This document shows, one piece after another, positions 33,701 through 47,100 of a DNA stretch of 64,000 nt. The DNA is from Heliopora coerulea (lineage: Eukaryota; Cnidaria; Anthozoa; Scleralcyonacea; Helioporidae). Where the stretch lies: the NCBI GenBank assembly GCA_030142905.1, contig JASJOG010000196.1:372001-436000 (forward strand), given 5' to 3'. Numbering within the stretch: position 1 is the stretch's first letter; every line of letters starts with the position of its first letter. The position numbers and the translations under genes were made by a program. The notes beneath the pieces are model-generated. The model did no database searches. It had not been told where the DNA came from and saw only the letters and a program-made list of their open reading frames with translations.

Positions 33701-34312
33701 GTTAAGGTAAATAAGCTGGTTAGGCTAGCCTCGCGACTGACGTTGATTAAGGAGAAAACTATGAAATGAAACCATAACTAAGAATGAAACGAAAAACCGA
33801 AGACGGTGCAATCAGTTGTAAACAAACGAAGTCGCATGCTGAGATTTCAACAAGATTTCGGAATAGGAGTTGGGGGTTTATCGAGGGTTAGAGACCCTTA
33901 GGGAGGTGGGACTCGTCTGGAAGCACGTTCTCATCAGAAAAATGTGAAATCTAGCAGTGTAACTCATAAATTCAGAAAAGGATCAACATAACATTTGACT
34001 GAAATCTGAGCATTTATGGCCAAAATAGGTGTTGGAAACACGACGCACAAACGTCGCTTGCGACGGGCGACACCTTAATTTGAAACCTCTGTCACGAAAT
34101 GTCATGAAAAAGTGGAGTGCTGCGTAGGCATTGTTGAACGACGTGTGTTTGAAAAGCCAAAAGGGTGAAGAAACTACCAAAACGAAAGAGAGAATACTGA
34201 TGAAGGGTTTTCAATGGAAACCTCAGAATCTCCTTTTTCAAGCTTCGGCAGTTCCCTTACCCTTTTTTTCGAATATTATATTTACAAAATTAACATAAAC
34301 AAACCAACATAC
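33701..34312 (-). other. Region expected to hold the last USP8 exon
   Basis: The USP8 reading frame leaves exon 15 at 34,313 in phase 0, and the usual final strand of the USP fold (AYILFY-type) has not yet been encoded. I found no exon here with both a fitting acceptor phase and a convincing match. A minus-strand frame at 33,983-34,180 has AYAALHFF, but the phase does not fit. Confidence 0.3.
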
Positions 34313-37300
34313 CCTGAGGCTTGATTCTGACTTTGGCGTTACGTCACTATCGTCGAACTTATACCACTTCTTGTCGTAAATATTTTTACAAAATGCCGTG
34401 TAGTGGCCGCCTTGCATGGAACCGTAATGATTAGAAACGGCGTAAAGATTGTAAGGCGAAGGTTTCTTGGAACCAATGACAAATTTCGACATGTCGAAGT
34501 TGCCAAGCGGGAAATGGACGTTGGTCTGACGCTTCTCGAGCCACGAGCCGTCATAATCTCTGGACAACACAATAAAGGTGGAGGAAAGGAACAGTTTGTT
34601 GAAAAAAATAAACGAAAAAACGAAATGGAACAGCTGACTGCAAAATGATTTGTTAGCTAGGACAGAAATGAGTACTGATCCTAGAACAACAAAAACTATG
34701 CTTTTTGATTTTAAAAAACAGCTGTAACTTCTTTTATCAGTCAAAAAACCTATTTGTATAGATAATAGCGAGGTTTCTCGAGCAGTTTGGCAAAAAACAA
34801 ACTTGACTGAATTTTTCAATGACTGTCAAAAAAACATGAGTCCTATATTATGAAATAAATGGTATATATTAAAAAAGTAAAACAGTACCAAAGAAAAAAA
34901 AAGAAGCTTATTCAACGTAAATTAGTGTTATCTTTTTTACTGCACCCTGTTACCTTGAGATGGCACTGCTCTTAGCCAATTAGAATCAAGAAAATTTTTT
35001 ACGTACATCGTTAAAGAATTAACAGTTCCAATACACTTGTATTTTATCTTTCATTTATTATGAATTTAACTACCGTTTTTTCTGAGATGGGATTTCAAAC
35101 TTCACAGATATCTCACTATATAAGATAGAAAAAGTTTTAATTTACAAATATTTTTACCTTTTGAACCTGTTAAAGTGGACGATCAAGATCGGAGGTAGCT
35201 TCCAAATTTCCATCGTTTTCCAAGCTTCTCTGTGTTGCCTGCATTTTGGGCAAAACCTGTTGGGAAAAAGAACAATGTTTACTGTTGCGTGGTAGCAGGG
35301 AGGCTGGCATAGTTCTACCTTTGAACTTTTCCCACACCATAACAAATTTGCACGCAGTTAAACTTTTTCTTTTTGTTTAAGAGCATGCAAACGAGGCAAA
35401 GGGTTAAAATGCTGGAATGGACCGACTGGGAAAAATAATTCGCAGGAATTTCCCCTTTGTCTCGTCTGTATGTCAAACCAACGAGTTATAACCGCTGTTT
35501 ATTCAATAAATTTCCTATTAAGCACGCAGTGATTGGTCAGTTACCGTGTTTATACCAGGCTATGCAAACACAGTTATGACATCAGAGCCGGTTGACTCCA
35601 GAATTTGTTCTCGGCACGTATGGGAACCTTTGATTGGTCAACGAACTAATACGTAGAGCTTACTATTTGATATTGAAAATAAAGTTCGTTATTCACAATA
35701 ATTGCTTAGTTCTTTGCTTATTTTATAAAAGAAATAGAAACTGTTTCGTCGTGTTTATATAGCCTAATGCAAACACTCGGAGAGGTTGGTACACAGCAGC
35801 TTTCGAGTTCACCCAACCTTCTCGTCGTGTTTGCGTCAGGCAATATAAACACGGCAAAACAGTTTATTTCTTAATTTTGTGTTGGCCTTCACTGGAGAAC
35901 ACCAAACCACGTCCACATAGTCTTCTTACTTCCAGTAACTCGATTAAATCACGTATTGTCCTACAACTACTGAGATTTTATTAATGCAGGGATAAAAATA
36001 AAACCGCTACAGATATCTCTAACAGTTGCAAATGGCCATCAGTTGCTTGTGTGCTACTTTGGTCAGCGGATGTCAAGATCTGACCATTGAAAATTAGTCA
36101 CGTGGCTAATTACGTAATGTCAAAACCCATCTAAAAATAGTTTTCGCGCCCTTTTTCGATTAAGGTTGTATTTGGATTTCCAATTATTTTGGAAAGAATA
36201 ACAAGATGTTTAGCTTCAGTGAACAAAAATGTAATGCTTGATAGTTTTGAAAGACTTCAGGTGAACTTAAACTATATATGGGATTCCTTGCAAGGTAATA
36301 GTGCAATGAATGTTGAAGAATCTCTTAAAGTGAACCGAAAAAATTAGTGGAACAAAGTTCTTTCGGCCACTCTCTTCACTTTGTACATCGACCACATGGC
36401 GGTATCGGATTATCATGGAAAATTTCGGTTCATTAATATCTCTGAGAATGATTCTTAAATTAAAAGTATATAGTATTACATTTTAGTGTGTCGTCTCAGT
36501 ACCAATGAATTAGACACGTTAAATACTTTGTGTGGTTTTCATTCCCTCTTTGCAGCACACTCTTGACGCGTTACAAGCGAGAGTAAAAATTTCGTAGCCT
36601 GTTAATATGATAGGTTCGCAATAAGTTTGCTGTTAATATGCGAACAAGACTCGAAAATGACGTACTTTATCAAACTGCTGCTAAATTATGTTTTATACAC
36701 TGCAGGAACTTGTGTTGACGAATCATGCAAGCAACATCAGACTCTTGGTACATTTTGAAATAAGTACAATGCCGTCGTCAACCTTGCTGGAAGCTTCAAA
36801 CAATCCATTCCAGATTTAGAAAGAGAAGCAGCAGTCCGATTTGGCGTTGATCTCGGTTTGAAGCAACAGCTTTGCAATCACACTGTGGGAGGTTAGTCAC
36901 GAATTGTTCACTTTCATCAGCGAGTGGTCTGTGTACATTGCTCTGAACGAGACATGGAGAATCGAAAGTTGCTTTTTAGATGGCCCTCTTAGCTCGTCTT
37001 AGCGTATTCTCTTTAGGTTTGCTTCAAAAACGCATTAATAATGCAGGAGCAAATAAGCCTATCAGAATTACAGAATCAATCACATGCAGGCATCTTTATA
37101 CCCGGTAAAGCACGCCCATTCACCCGATATGACAATAGCTCCCATAAATATTCAAATGAGATAAAGATTTTTTAGATAAAGACTTTTTAGATAATGGATT
37201 TCTATTCAAAAATTACGTGGCGATACTAGGCTTTCAGAACATGAGGGAACTATCAGTTTGTTTCCGAAGTATAATAATCTTATACATTAATTCTGTGCAT

Positions 37301-38056
37301 AGCTATATTTATTGTCGATATTCGAGATATCTTCCGTTATATTATTTCGATTTGCAGTCCGTATTTCATCTTGCCATCGAAACGCGCAAGAATAATGCCA
37401 GGTTTCCCTCATACATCTTCTGAATAAAACTACCAGAATGCCGTTCGAAATCTTGTTAGTGATGTTAATCGGAGCAATTGTCTTTCCATTTGCTTTGGGA
37501 ATTCACTGTTTGCATGAAAATGAAAAACCGCAAAGTATTCTGGTAGTTGTATTCAGCTGACGTAATAAGGGGAAGCGGCTACTGGGAAATGTGCCGGTAA
37601 ACAAGCTTAAAAAAGGACGGGCACCGGCAAGATCGTGTGCACAGTGGTGCCATAGTGTTCACGTTCAAGGTTTGAAGTAGTGGCCGTACTAAGGCACTGG
37701 TGCCCAGATTATTGATTGCACACCACGATGATAATGTTGCGTTCACACTAGTGCACGTGCCGAGGCGCCGTACCACGGCACACCCATGCAGCTTGCACAG
37801 ACCAAAACACTTCATCCGAAACTACCCCAAATTATAGGATATACTATAAGTATATATTATAAGTATATATATATATATATAAATTAATCGAAAACTTAGT
37901 TTAAAAACTTTATTTCTTAAACAACCGACGTTTCAAAGGTATAGCAAGTGTTCTGCCAACTGGCGTCTTTTGGTTCTTTCATTCTAATACAATTACCATA
38001 TTTACACAAAAGTCTCAATAATTTACATGAAATCTTTTCTATTCAATCCCTTGGGG

Positions 38057-38087
<31 letters not shown>

Positions 38088-38113
38088 GTAGGCCGAAACG
38101 GTTCCGTCTGTAG

Positions 38114-38155
<42 letters not shown>

Positions 38156-41100
38156 TATATATTCTGGCAAAGTACACTTCGTGTTCTCGGTTATATCTCT
38201 TGGAGGTCCTAAAATCCTACATTCCTTTCCTGCTCCTCACTTTTCTTTTCACATCCATGTAACGCACTCAAACGGTGCCCAGTATGTTCTCTAATTAAAC
38301 TTTCCAGCACACATTCGTGAAACAATCTAGCTTCACAAGTTACTCTTAAACTGTGGGATGCTTTTCTTTTCAGGCCAGCCGTATCTAGAATATCAGGTAA
38401 ACTCTTAAGAACTAGAGCAAGAAACAAACTCCGAAAAACAACATCTTGAATACTCATGATTTAAGTAAAAACAAGACGAACGTAAACGGTAAAATTTGTC
38501 TTGTTTTTACTTAAATCTTAAGTCTTCAAGATGATATTTTTCGGAGTTTGTTTCTTGCTCTGTTTCCTTAAATTGTCGGCTGGTAATGGCTTCTTATTAA
38601 GAATATTAATGCCTACTACCGGACACCTGTCATAACCGAATACCTCCTGATCACTTTTTGGCTTAAAACAAAAGGCATTTATTTCCTTATTCAAGTGTTT
38701 GATGTTTAAGATCTATATCGCGTAATAATTTATAAGTCAGGGAAAATGCCGTCTTCATTCACATTACAGCAAACATGCTTAACGACACGTGGTGTGTATT
38801 TTAAATCTTTCAGATCCCCATGATAAGTTTTAGACACACCCTCGTCAAATACAACGCAATTTGGCTGAACTTTGAAATTAATGTACCTTAAATTCCTGTG
38901 CTCCTTACTTCGGAGACCAAACTACTTGCCATAGTAAAAGTAAATGGTGTTTAAGAGTGACTTAGATGTTTGACATCCCAAAAGCTTTCTTTGCCAAAGT
39001 ATCTTGTCTTCCTCAATGCCTTCTTTCTTCGCTTTCTTCGTCTTGTTTGCCACACCTTCTTCTAAAGACTGCCTCATTTCTGAATCTAAGGCCCAGCTCA
39101 AACGTCGAACTTTTCATGTGCCGAACCAAATGCAAATCAGTTTGGACAATTATTAACATCAGATTCACCACGTGAAAAGTTCGACGTTTGAGCTGGATCT
39201 GATGCACGCCGAACTGCACTCAATTTAAAACAGCGTTTTATGGTTTGCTATACCTTCAACTATCTTCATCAAATTTCATGACATAGACTAGCACATATAT
39301 TACCTTATCTCATCCTTGTTCACAAGGTTTAATCGCATCACTGCCATTGCTTTCTTCTAAATGCCGTTGAAGTCCACAACATATACTGTACAAACCTCTC
39401 ACAAGACACCACTCTACGTCTCTTTTGCAGACCCCATCAACAAACTTGGTCAACCAAGAGTTCAGCGAGTACGCTAACATCTTAGTAATGTCACTTTTCT
39501 AAGCCTTGTCCAGATCTACTTGAAATCCTTCGTCTTCCTTGTTAGCAATCTTATTTTCCCTGACATGCTGCCACTCAAGATAAATCTTACGTGTCCACTT
39601 CGTTATGTACGGGGTTGACCGTGGCACAGATATCTCAAACAAATCTTTCTCCTCCTCTGCTCCTTTCGGTTTTCGAAATGCTCGCTTCGGAGCCATATCA
39701 CACGCGTTACATAATAAACTTAAAGAAGTAGAATGAAAATGAAAGCCGAAGCGCTAGCACTATTTGAAATTCAAATTCTGATTTTTTGGTCGAAACTACA
39801 TATAATAGCGTAATTCCCAGGAGAACTAATTTTCTTATTAACATGCAGATTTGTCACTAGACGTTTTTGAAGCCGTTCCAAGATCGCACCACGTGTTTCA
39901 TCAGTTGTAAAACCACCAGGGGCTACGCCCTCGTGGTTTTAAACCTGATAAAACACTGTTGCTCGTTTTTAAACATTACTTAAAAAACCTTTTAAATCCT
40001 ACAGTGACTATATGTCTTCTTTCTCGTTAGAAACTTACCATTTATTATCTCTGCTGACTTTTTCTCTGGTAGTGAACAGTCGAATGCATTCCTTTCACAA
40101 AGAAATTTAAAAAACTTAATAATTTACGAAGAAGGAACAAAAGATTTCTGCTCACAATTAGTATGCTGTAAATCGCATACAGAATACTAATTAGAATTAT
40201 GTAGTTTTCACTTGGATTTTCCATGTTAAAATTTATTTAACCTTCAAAATAGGCGGCAAACATGGCCATACAGTTCGGCCACTCATATTGTACCTGTTAC
40301 TTATACGTTAGTCAAAGTGAACGACGAGAAACATAAATATGTCTACTGCAAACAATCTAGTGTCTCACTGTTCATCAGAAGGTTACATGTTGTACACATA
40401 TGTAACCTTCACTCACCATTTCAGTCTATGTAGTTTAATGGTTAGAGTGTCTCACTGGTCAAAAGAAAGTGAGACTGCACACATAGATAACCTACGTACA
40501 ACCTTAAAGTCATTATTGTTCAATGGTGCTGAAGTCTCGATGGTGATTAGGATGTTGATAAACATGTAGCCTTTGCTAATAATCTTGGTTGTAGTAAAAC
40601 CTTGTTAGTGAGGGCATCTCACTGGTCACAAGAAGATTACAGTATGCAGACGTAAGTAAACTTCAGTCATCTTGATCCTTGTAACTCCCTAGTTAGACCA
40701 ACTGATTGACATAATAAGAGAACCTTTAAAGTTTAAACCATACCAAAGAAGCCCATCAGTGTAAACTGATGGATTAATCCAGACTAAGCTCGCACATTAT
40801 GGTATTTCTTACCTCAATTTGACAGCTGCCATTGGTGGGGATCGGCAAAGTCAAGGACATGAAAGCATCAAATGTTACACTTTGTTTGTTACAAACGGAG
40901 CAGGTTAACGTTGACTTAAATTGACCCTGGATAAGAAATGGAATATGATATTTATAGATTAGAAATATCGGTGTTAGTAGAGGGGGAAGGGATGGAATAA
41001 AGCAGAGAGAAGAAGAATTAAAGAGGAAGGAAGGAAGGAAGGAAGGAAGGAAGGAGGGAGGAAGGGAGGGAGGGGGGAAAGGAAGGAAAGAAAAGGGAAG

Positions 41101-44100
41101 GAAAAGAAAGGGAAGGAAAGGAAAGGAAAGGAAGGAAGGAAGGAAGGAAAGAGGGAGGGGGAAAGGAAGGGAAGAAAAGGGAATTAAAGGAAAGGAAAGG
41201 AAAGGAAGGAAGGAGGGAGGGAGGGGGGGAAAGGAAGGAAGGAAGGGAGGGAAGGAAGGAAGGAAGGAAAAAACCAAGGGAGGAAGGGAAGGAAAGGAAT
41301 GAAGGAAGGAAGTCTCTAAGAAATTTACGTCATTTATGTAAACTTTGAGAGTTGAGACATTTTGCAAGCTAAAAACCTCTTAGACAGGATCGTGACCAAC
41401 TGAATATAGACTTCTTAACCTCTTACCTGAAGTAATTCAACAATTATTGACGCGTTTCGCCTTTTGTGGTTTTCCCAAGCCAGCCGTGCGGCGACGGTAT
41501 CAGGGAGACCTTCGTTGCTCTTCTCTTCTATGTAAGCTTTCTTGATCAGCTGTCAAAAATAATGAACACGGCTTGAAAACAAGAATTTTCATCGTACGGA
41601 TTACGGGATTTCACGCAAGAACTTAAAATTTAGCAGTCACTGATGGAGTTATTAAAAAACTCTAGTTTCCTTCCGCACTAACATTGGACCCACACAGCAG
41701 TTGAGGACTTGTGGGAAGACAAGTGTTGTTGTATCTGAAAGGGATGTACAAGTGTCACGGTTTCCTTCGAGAACACATGACCAGGAAGAAATGGTCCTTG
41801 GTAAACCTCTGTAAAGACAAGTTTCGTAGTAACTATCAGAGTTAGCCAGTTGTTCGCTTTCAACTTATAAGAATAGAATACTGCGTAGACAGTGATAAAT
41901 AAGGTAAAAAGTTAAAAGGTTTATAACTGACGTAACTGATCTCAAAGAATTCCAACGTTTCGAGCAAAGTGAAACCTGCTAGAACACGTTTCTTTCTCTG
42001 ACGAAGGGACTTTGCCAGAAACGTTGGAATTCTTTGAGATCAGTCACGACAGTGATCAACCTCTTAACTTTTCACCTTCTTTCAACTCACCCTGTTCGTG
42101 TCCTCATGGAACTGATCTAGCAAAAACAAGAGGAATTCCTGTGAGTCTTGCTGTTGCTGTCCACCGAAGTGAGGCGCAAACCGTCCAATTGTCCTCTTGA
42201 ACTCCACTGGCGACACGTGCTGATAACTCCCCGAATGAGCCACTCTCATCAGGACTGCAAGCTCCTCCGCTATCCGACCCCCCGTTCCCAACGGGTTTGT
42301 CTTATTGATATCCTCCACGTAATACGAGTTGAGGATATACCTTACCAGGGGAGCTGTGGCGAAGAGGCACTGTAACACGGAGTTCATATAGCACGAATTT
42401 CCGAGATTTCTCAGGCCAGTCAACGCTTTACCGCGTCCACCATGTACCGGGGCCAGGTTCGAGAGTTGACTCGCCGTCAGTGGTTTTGTTCTGCGGTTTA
42501 CGGCCGGACGGCTGTTATGCTCGCGAGGCAAATTCTCTTTGTTTTCCACGGAATCTAACTTGGCAAGGTTTGGCGAGGACAACGATCTTTTCAGGGACGA
42601 TTTTTTCGTCTCCGAGCTCTCCACGGTCGAGGGACCATCATTTCGGCCCATAATGCTTTGGTTCATGGACTGCGCTAGACTGGCGGGGAGATTCCAATGC
42701 GTTGTCTTGGTGTTGTGATCAATGAAGTAGTACCTCCCCGTCCGCCGGTCCAAATCACGTGCCCAGCCAGGGGGTAGGCCATGCGTCATTCCTGTACGAC
42801 TCTTGGTAAATCTCTGAGGAACGTTGGAAATAAACAAGTGAGAGGCCGGAGAGTGGGCCGGTTGGGTTGGTTTGTCGGGGACAGAAGTCGGCGTGTTTGA
42901 CGAGCTCGAGGAGGGTGGAACGGGAGCTGTGTTAATTGTCGATGGGGTTGATTTTGACGAAGGATTCAGCCCAACAGACTGGGGCTGATTCACAGAAACT
43001 GGGGGGTTGCTCGAAGGTTGCTTGACGACGGTCGACGAGGGTACACGTGAAGGTACGTTTGAAGGATTTTGAGGGATGGGAAGTTTGGGCTGGGGCACAG
43101 TTGGATCTTGTCGGGAAGGATGCGGTGAGTTGGTTGTGATGGTATTGGCTTGAGCTGGCTTGATTGAGGAGGATGTGTCTGATGATACTGGTGGCTTGCC
43201 GTGGTCAGCGGCTACACCCGGTTTCCCCACCGGCAGAGCTTGGTCGTTAACAATGTTGTTCTCAACCGGCGAGGACTGGGAGGCAGGACCAGGTGCGTGG
43301 ACTGTCGAATTGCCTGCTTGGTTATTTGCCATAGATTTCGGTATGTTCTCCGCGGCTTTCCCCGGTGAAGAACTTCCAACTTGCGGTCGTTCATTAGCAT
43401 TGTTGGAAGGGAAACGTCCTGCTGGTTGATCCAATGACGTTTGACCAGGAGGAATATATTGTCTTACCACGGACGGCGCTTGTCCGTTCGGTAATGGACT
43501 CTGAGGCAATCCAGAGTGTCCGGGCTGCAAAGGCGTTTGGGAAGGATCGGGGCCTTGAGCGCTTCCGTGGCCATGACTCAACACATTTAGACGTGGTCCA
43601 GACTGTGTTGAAACTGGAAGTTGACTACCAGTAGACGGTGTTGACTGGGGAGCTTGGGAAGCTGAGGGATAGAGCTGAGATTGAGGATGATTCAGGAATT
43701 GCGCGGGATTCGTTTGGCCTGGCTCCTTCGGGTTGGACATAGGTTGGCCATTTGAACCACTTGACATGGTTGAAGGTGGTTGGGATGGTTGATGTTGGGT
43801 CGAAGGTACTGTTGGGGGTTGATAAGGGGTCTGATATCCCGTGCTTAACGGGTGGGGATATGAAGTTACGTTTGGAACGGGGCCTCGGCCGTTTACATTA
43901 CTTGGAATGGCGCCGTCGTTTCTGGGAATTACAGCAGGAACAGTCGCCTGATTGGATGTTGGGTAAAACTTGGGAATTTGATTATGGTGGTTGGGAGGTA
44001 GACCATTAGTAATTCCAGGGTCTTTCTTTACGTCAGCTTCAGGACTTACTGCGCGGAGCTTACGATTGCTCTCTTCAGCATTGCCGTTCGAGTATCGTTC

Positions 44101-47100
44101 CCGGAGAGTTGCGCCAAGAGGGTCTTTAACCGGTGAAGGTTGCTCGGGAGCTTTCTCTGGTGACGTTGGCAATTCAGGATAAGTTAAAGAGTCAAGGCTA
44201 AAATCTGGTTCCACTTTCATGGACAATGGTTTCTGCAAATGAACGAGTGATTGACTGACTGATCGACTGATTGATTGACTGAATGATTGATTAATTGACT
44301 GATTGATTGATGGACTGAGTGATAGATTAAGTGATTGAGTGGTTGATTGATCGAGTGAATGACTAATTGATTGATTGAATGATTGTCTAATCCAGTGAAT
44401 GATTAAACGGACTGATGGCCGGATGGATCAACGAATTCATAGATAAATGGATGAAAGGACTGACGGACGATTGACTGACCGATTAACTGATTTATTTATT
44501 TATTGATTGATCAAATGTTTGAATGAATGAATGAATGATTGAATGAATGAATGATTGAATGAGAGAATGAGCGAACGGGTGGGTGAACAAATAGATGAGT
44601 GAACGAGCGAATGAACTAGTGAAGGAGTCAGTGCGAGTAGGTAAGTGTAAATGAGGGTGTGTGTGTGTGTGTGTGCGTGAATGTAAGTGTGTGTGTGTGA
44701 ACGTTTGTGTGTGTAAGCGAGCGGGTGAGTGTGAGTGACTGAGTGTGTGAGTGAGCGTGATTATGTGAGTGAGTGAGGGTGAATGTGTGCGTATATGAGT
44801 GACTGAGTGTAACTTGGTGGATAAGTAGATATAAGTAAATGAAAACACAACTCCATGTCAACAGGTAAAGCAGGAATTATTTCATGATGCTGGTGCTAAA
44901 CTTCATGATTATGAACACCTTGTGAGCAACGAATCGTCCTTGTAAAAACACATCTCAGTTTCAGGGAACCTATAGGACAAGCGGGAATTATTTCAATATT
45001 CATCCTTACCTCTGGTAACCTAGGATTTGTAACCAGGGAGGGATAATGCCACACCCAAGCCTCGAAGCCACCCTCCAGGATTAGCGGCTCGGATTGGAGG
45101 GTGCAGGAAGAGTCGTAAAGATAGATTGCATCTTTCAAACATTGAACTTTACTGTCTGCAGTGACCTCATCGTATTTCATGTTTTGATCAAGGATCACTA
45201 TGTGCTTCTTTTGTCCTCGTTCTATCCATTGATCCCATGTGGTTTTGGGCAGTTTTCGTTCGATGCTGCCAACGGTTACGCTGGAATAGAAGGAAGAGAA
45301 AATTGGCATTAATTAATACAGTTTTGGACAGCTGCACTATAGGTAGTTGGTTGGATGGCTAGTAATTCAGTGAATCCCAAAACTTGTGTACTGGATTGTC
45401 TCGTAGTTCAGTTGGTAGAGTGTTGGATTTGAGTATCAAAGGTTGTGGGTTGGATGGTCTTGTAGTTCAGTTGGTAGAGTGTTGGACTGAAGTATCAAAG
45501 ATTGTGGGTTGAATGATCTTGTAGTTCAGTTGGTAGAGTGTTGGACTGAAGTATCAAAGGTTGTGGGTTGGATGGTCTTGTAGTTCAGTTGGTAGAGTGT
45601 TGGACTGAAGTATCAAAGATTGTGTGTTGGATGATCTTGTAGTTCAGTTGGTAGAGTGTTGGACTGAAGTATCAAAGGTTGTGTGTTGGATGATCTTGTA
45701 GTTCAGTTGGTAGAGTGTTGGACTGAAGTATCAAAGATTGTGTGTTGGATGATCTTGTAGTTCAGTTGGTAGAGTGTTGGACTGAAGTATCAAAGATTGT
45801 GTGTTGGATGATCTTGTAGTTCAGTTGGTAGAGTGTTGGACTGAAGTATCAAAGATTGTGTGTTGGATGATCTTGTAGTTCAGTTGGTAAAGTGTTGGAC
45901 TGAAGTATCAAAGATTGTGGGTTGGATGATCTTGTAGTTCAGTTGGTAGAGTGTTGGACTGAAGTATCAAAGGTTGTGGGTTGAATGGTCATGTAGTTCA
46001 GTTGGTAGAGTGTTGGGCTTGAGTATTAAAGGATGTGGTTGAACGGTCTTGAAACTGAATTGGTAGAGTGTACAATTGGGGTTCCACAGATGGTGGGTTG
46101 GATGGCTTCATACAACAGGTGGTAGAACATTGGACTGGAGAACCAAAGGCTGTAAGTTGCACTGTTTTGTTTAATAGCTCATTTTGAAGAGTTCTCCTTC
46201 AGCCAGAGTATCATGCACTATCATAACAGTATGGTACTGTACACAAAGTGAAACAATCTAAGTTCTGACTTCTTTGTCATTACCTGGTCTTTAAGAGATC
46301 TCCAGGGATGTTAATACAGCATGAATAATTAATACGAGTTGACTCAAAATCTGTCTTGCTTCGGGTGTCCAGGATCAAGATGCTGTTCTGCTCATTCACG
46401 TCGTTCAGAAGTTGATAAAGACCAACTGGATCAATGGTTGGAGAATGGTTAACCCTAGTTGGTGGTTTGTTGTGGTTGAATGGATCTGGAGGAAACCAAA
46501 CATTTTATTAGTTCATTTAATTTTTTGGGTGTGCCAAAATGCTATTCTTACATACCGGTAAGTGTATTCATCTAAGACCAAACCTTTTTGTAGCATTTAG
46601 TAAAAACTGTTCTATTACCTTTGGTGTCGGAGCTGCTATCTTTGGGTGATAATATTGATGAATGATTGACCTAAAAATAACAATAAACAGTCACATGATC
46701 AGGCAGATGATAATGTCACAGTCAGTGAGTGGGTATAAACTGTGTGTATCTTGTACTTTTGAAATATACTGGGAACCTGAAACAAAACTTAATATTGATT
46801 GCCCCAAACTGCCTGAATACAAATAATTGAACAACTGATATTTTTAACAGGAGTTCTTCATCTCTTTACTTAATGTTGTGTCATAAATGCAATTTGTATC
46901 TAGTTTATTTGAATTTGAGATGAGTTCAATTTGTGGGTAGCTACATATAATGTTCTTCGTAATATGGAGGCACCTGTTCCATGAGGTCTGCTCTGTGTTA
47001 GCTTAGCATAATTTGAATTTTTAATCAATTGAATATTCTGTGGCTCCAGTACAAGTAAATCCACTGAAGGAATTACTTACCTGCAGTTTCTTAAAAACTT

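Noticed and set aside
33983..34180. Frame with AYAALHFF as the missing last USP8 exon
   Set aside because: The nearest acceptor gives the wrong phase, and the similarity to the usual AYILFY strand is weak and needs shifting.
40940..41330. Minus-strand Pro/Ser/Leu/Phe-rich frame
   Set aside because: It is the complement of the GGAA polypurine tract; only its far end (40,813-40,926) is coding, as USP8 exon 12.
44492..44861. Thr/His/Ser-repeat frames on the minus strand
   Set aside because: They are artefacts of GT-rich simple repeats within a USP8 intron.
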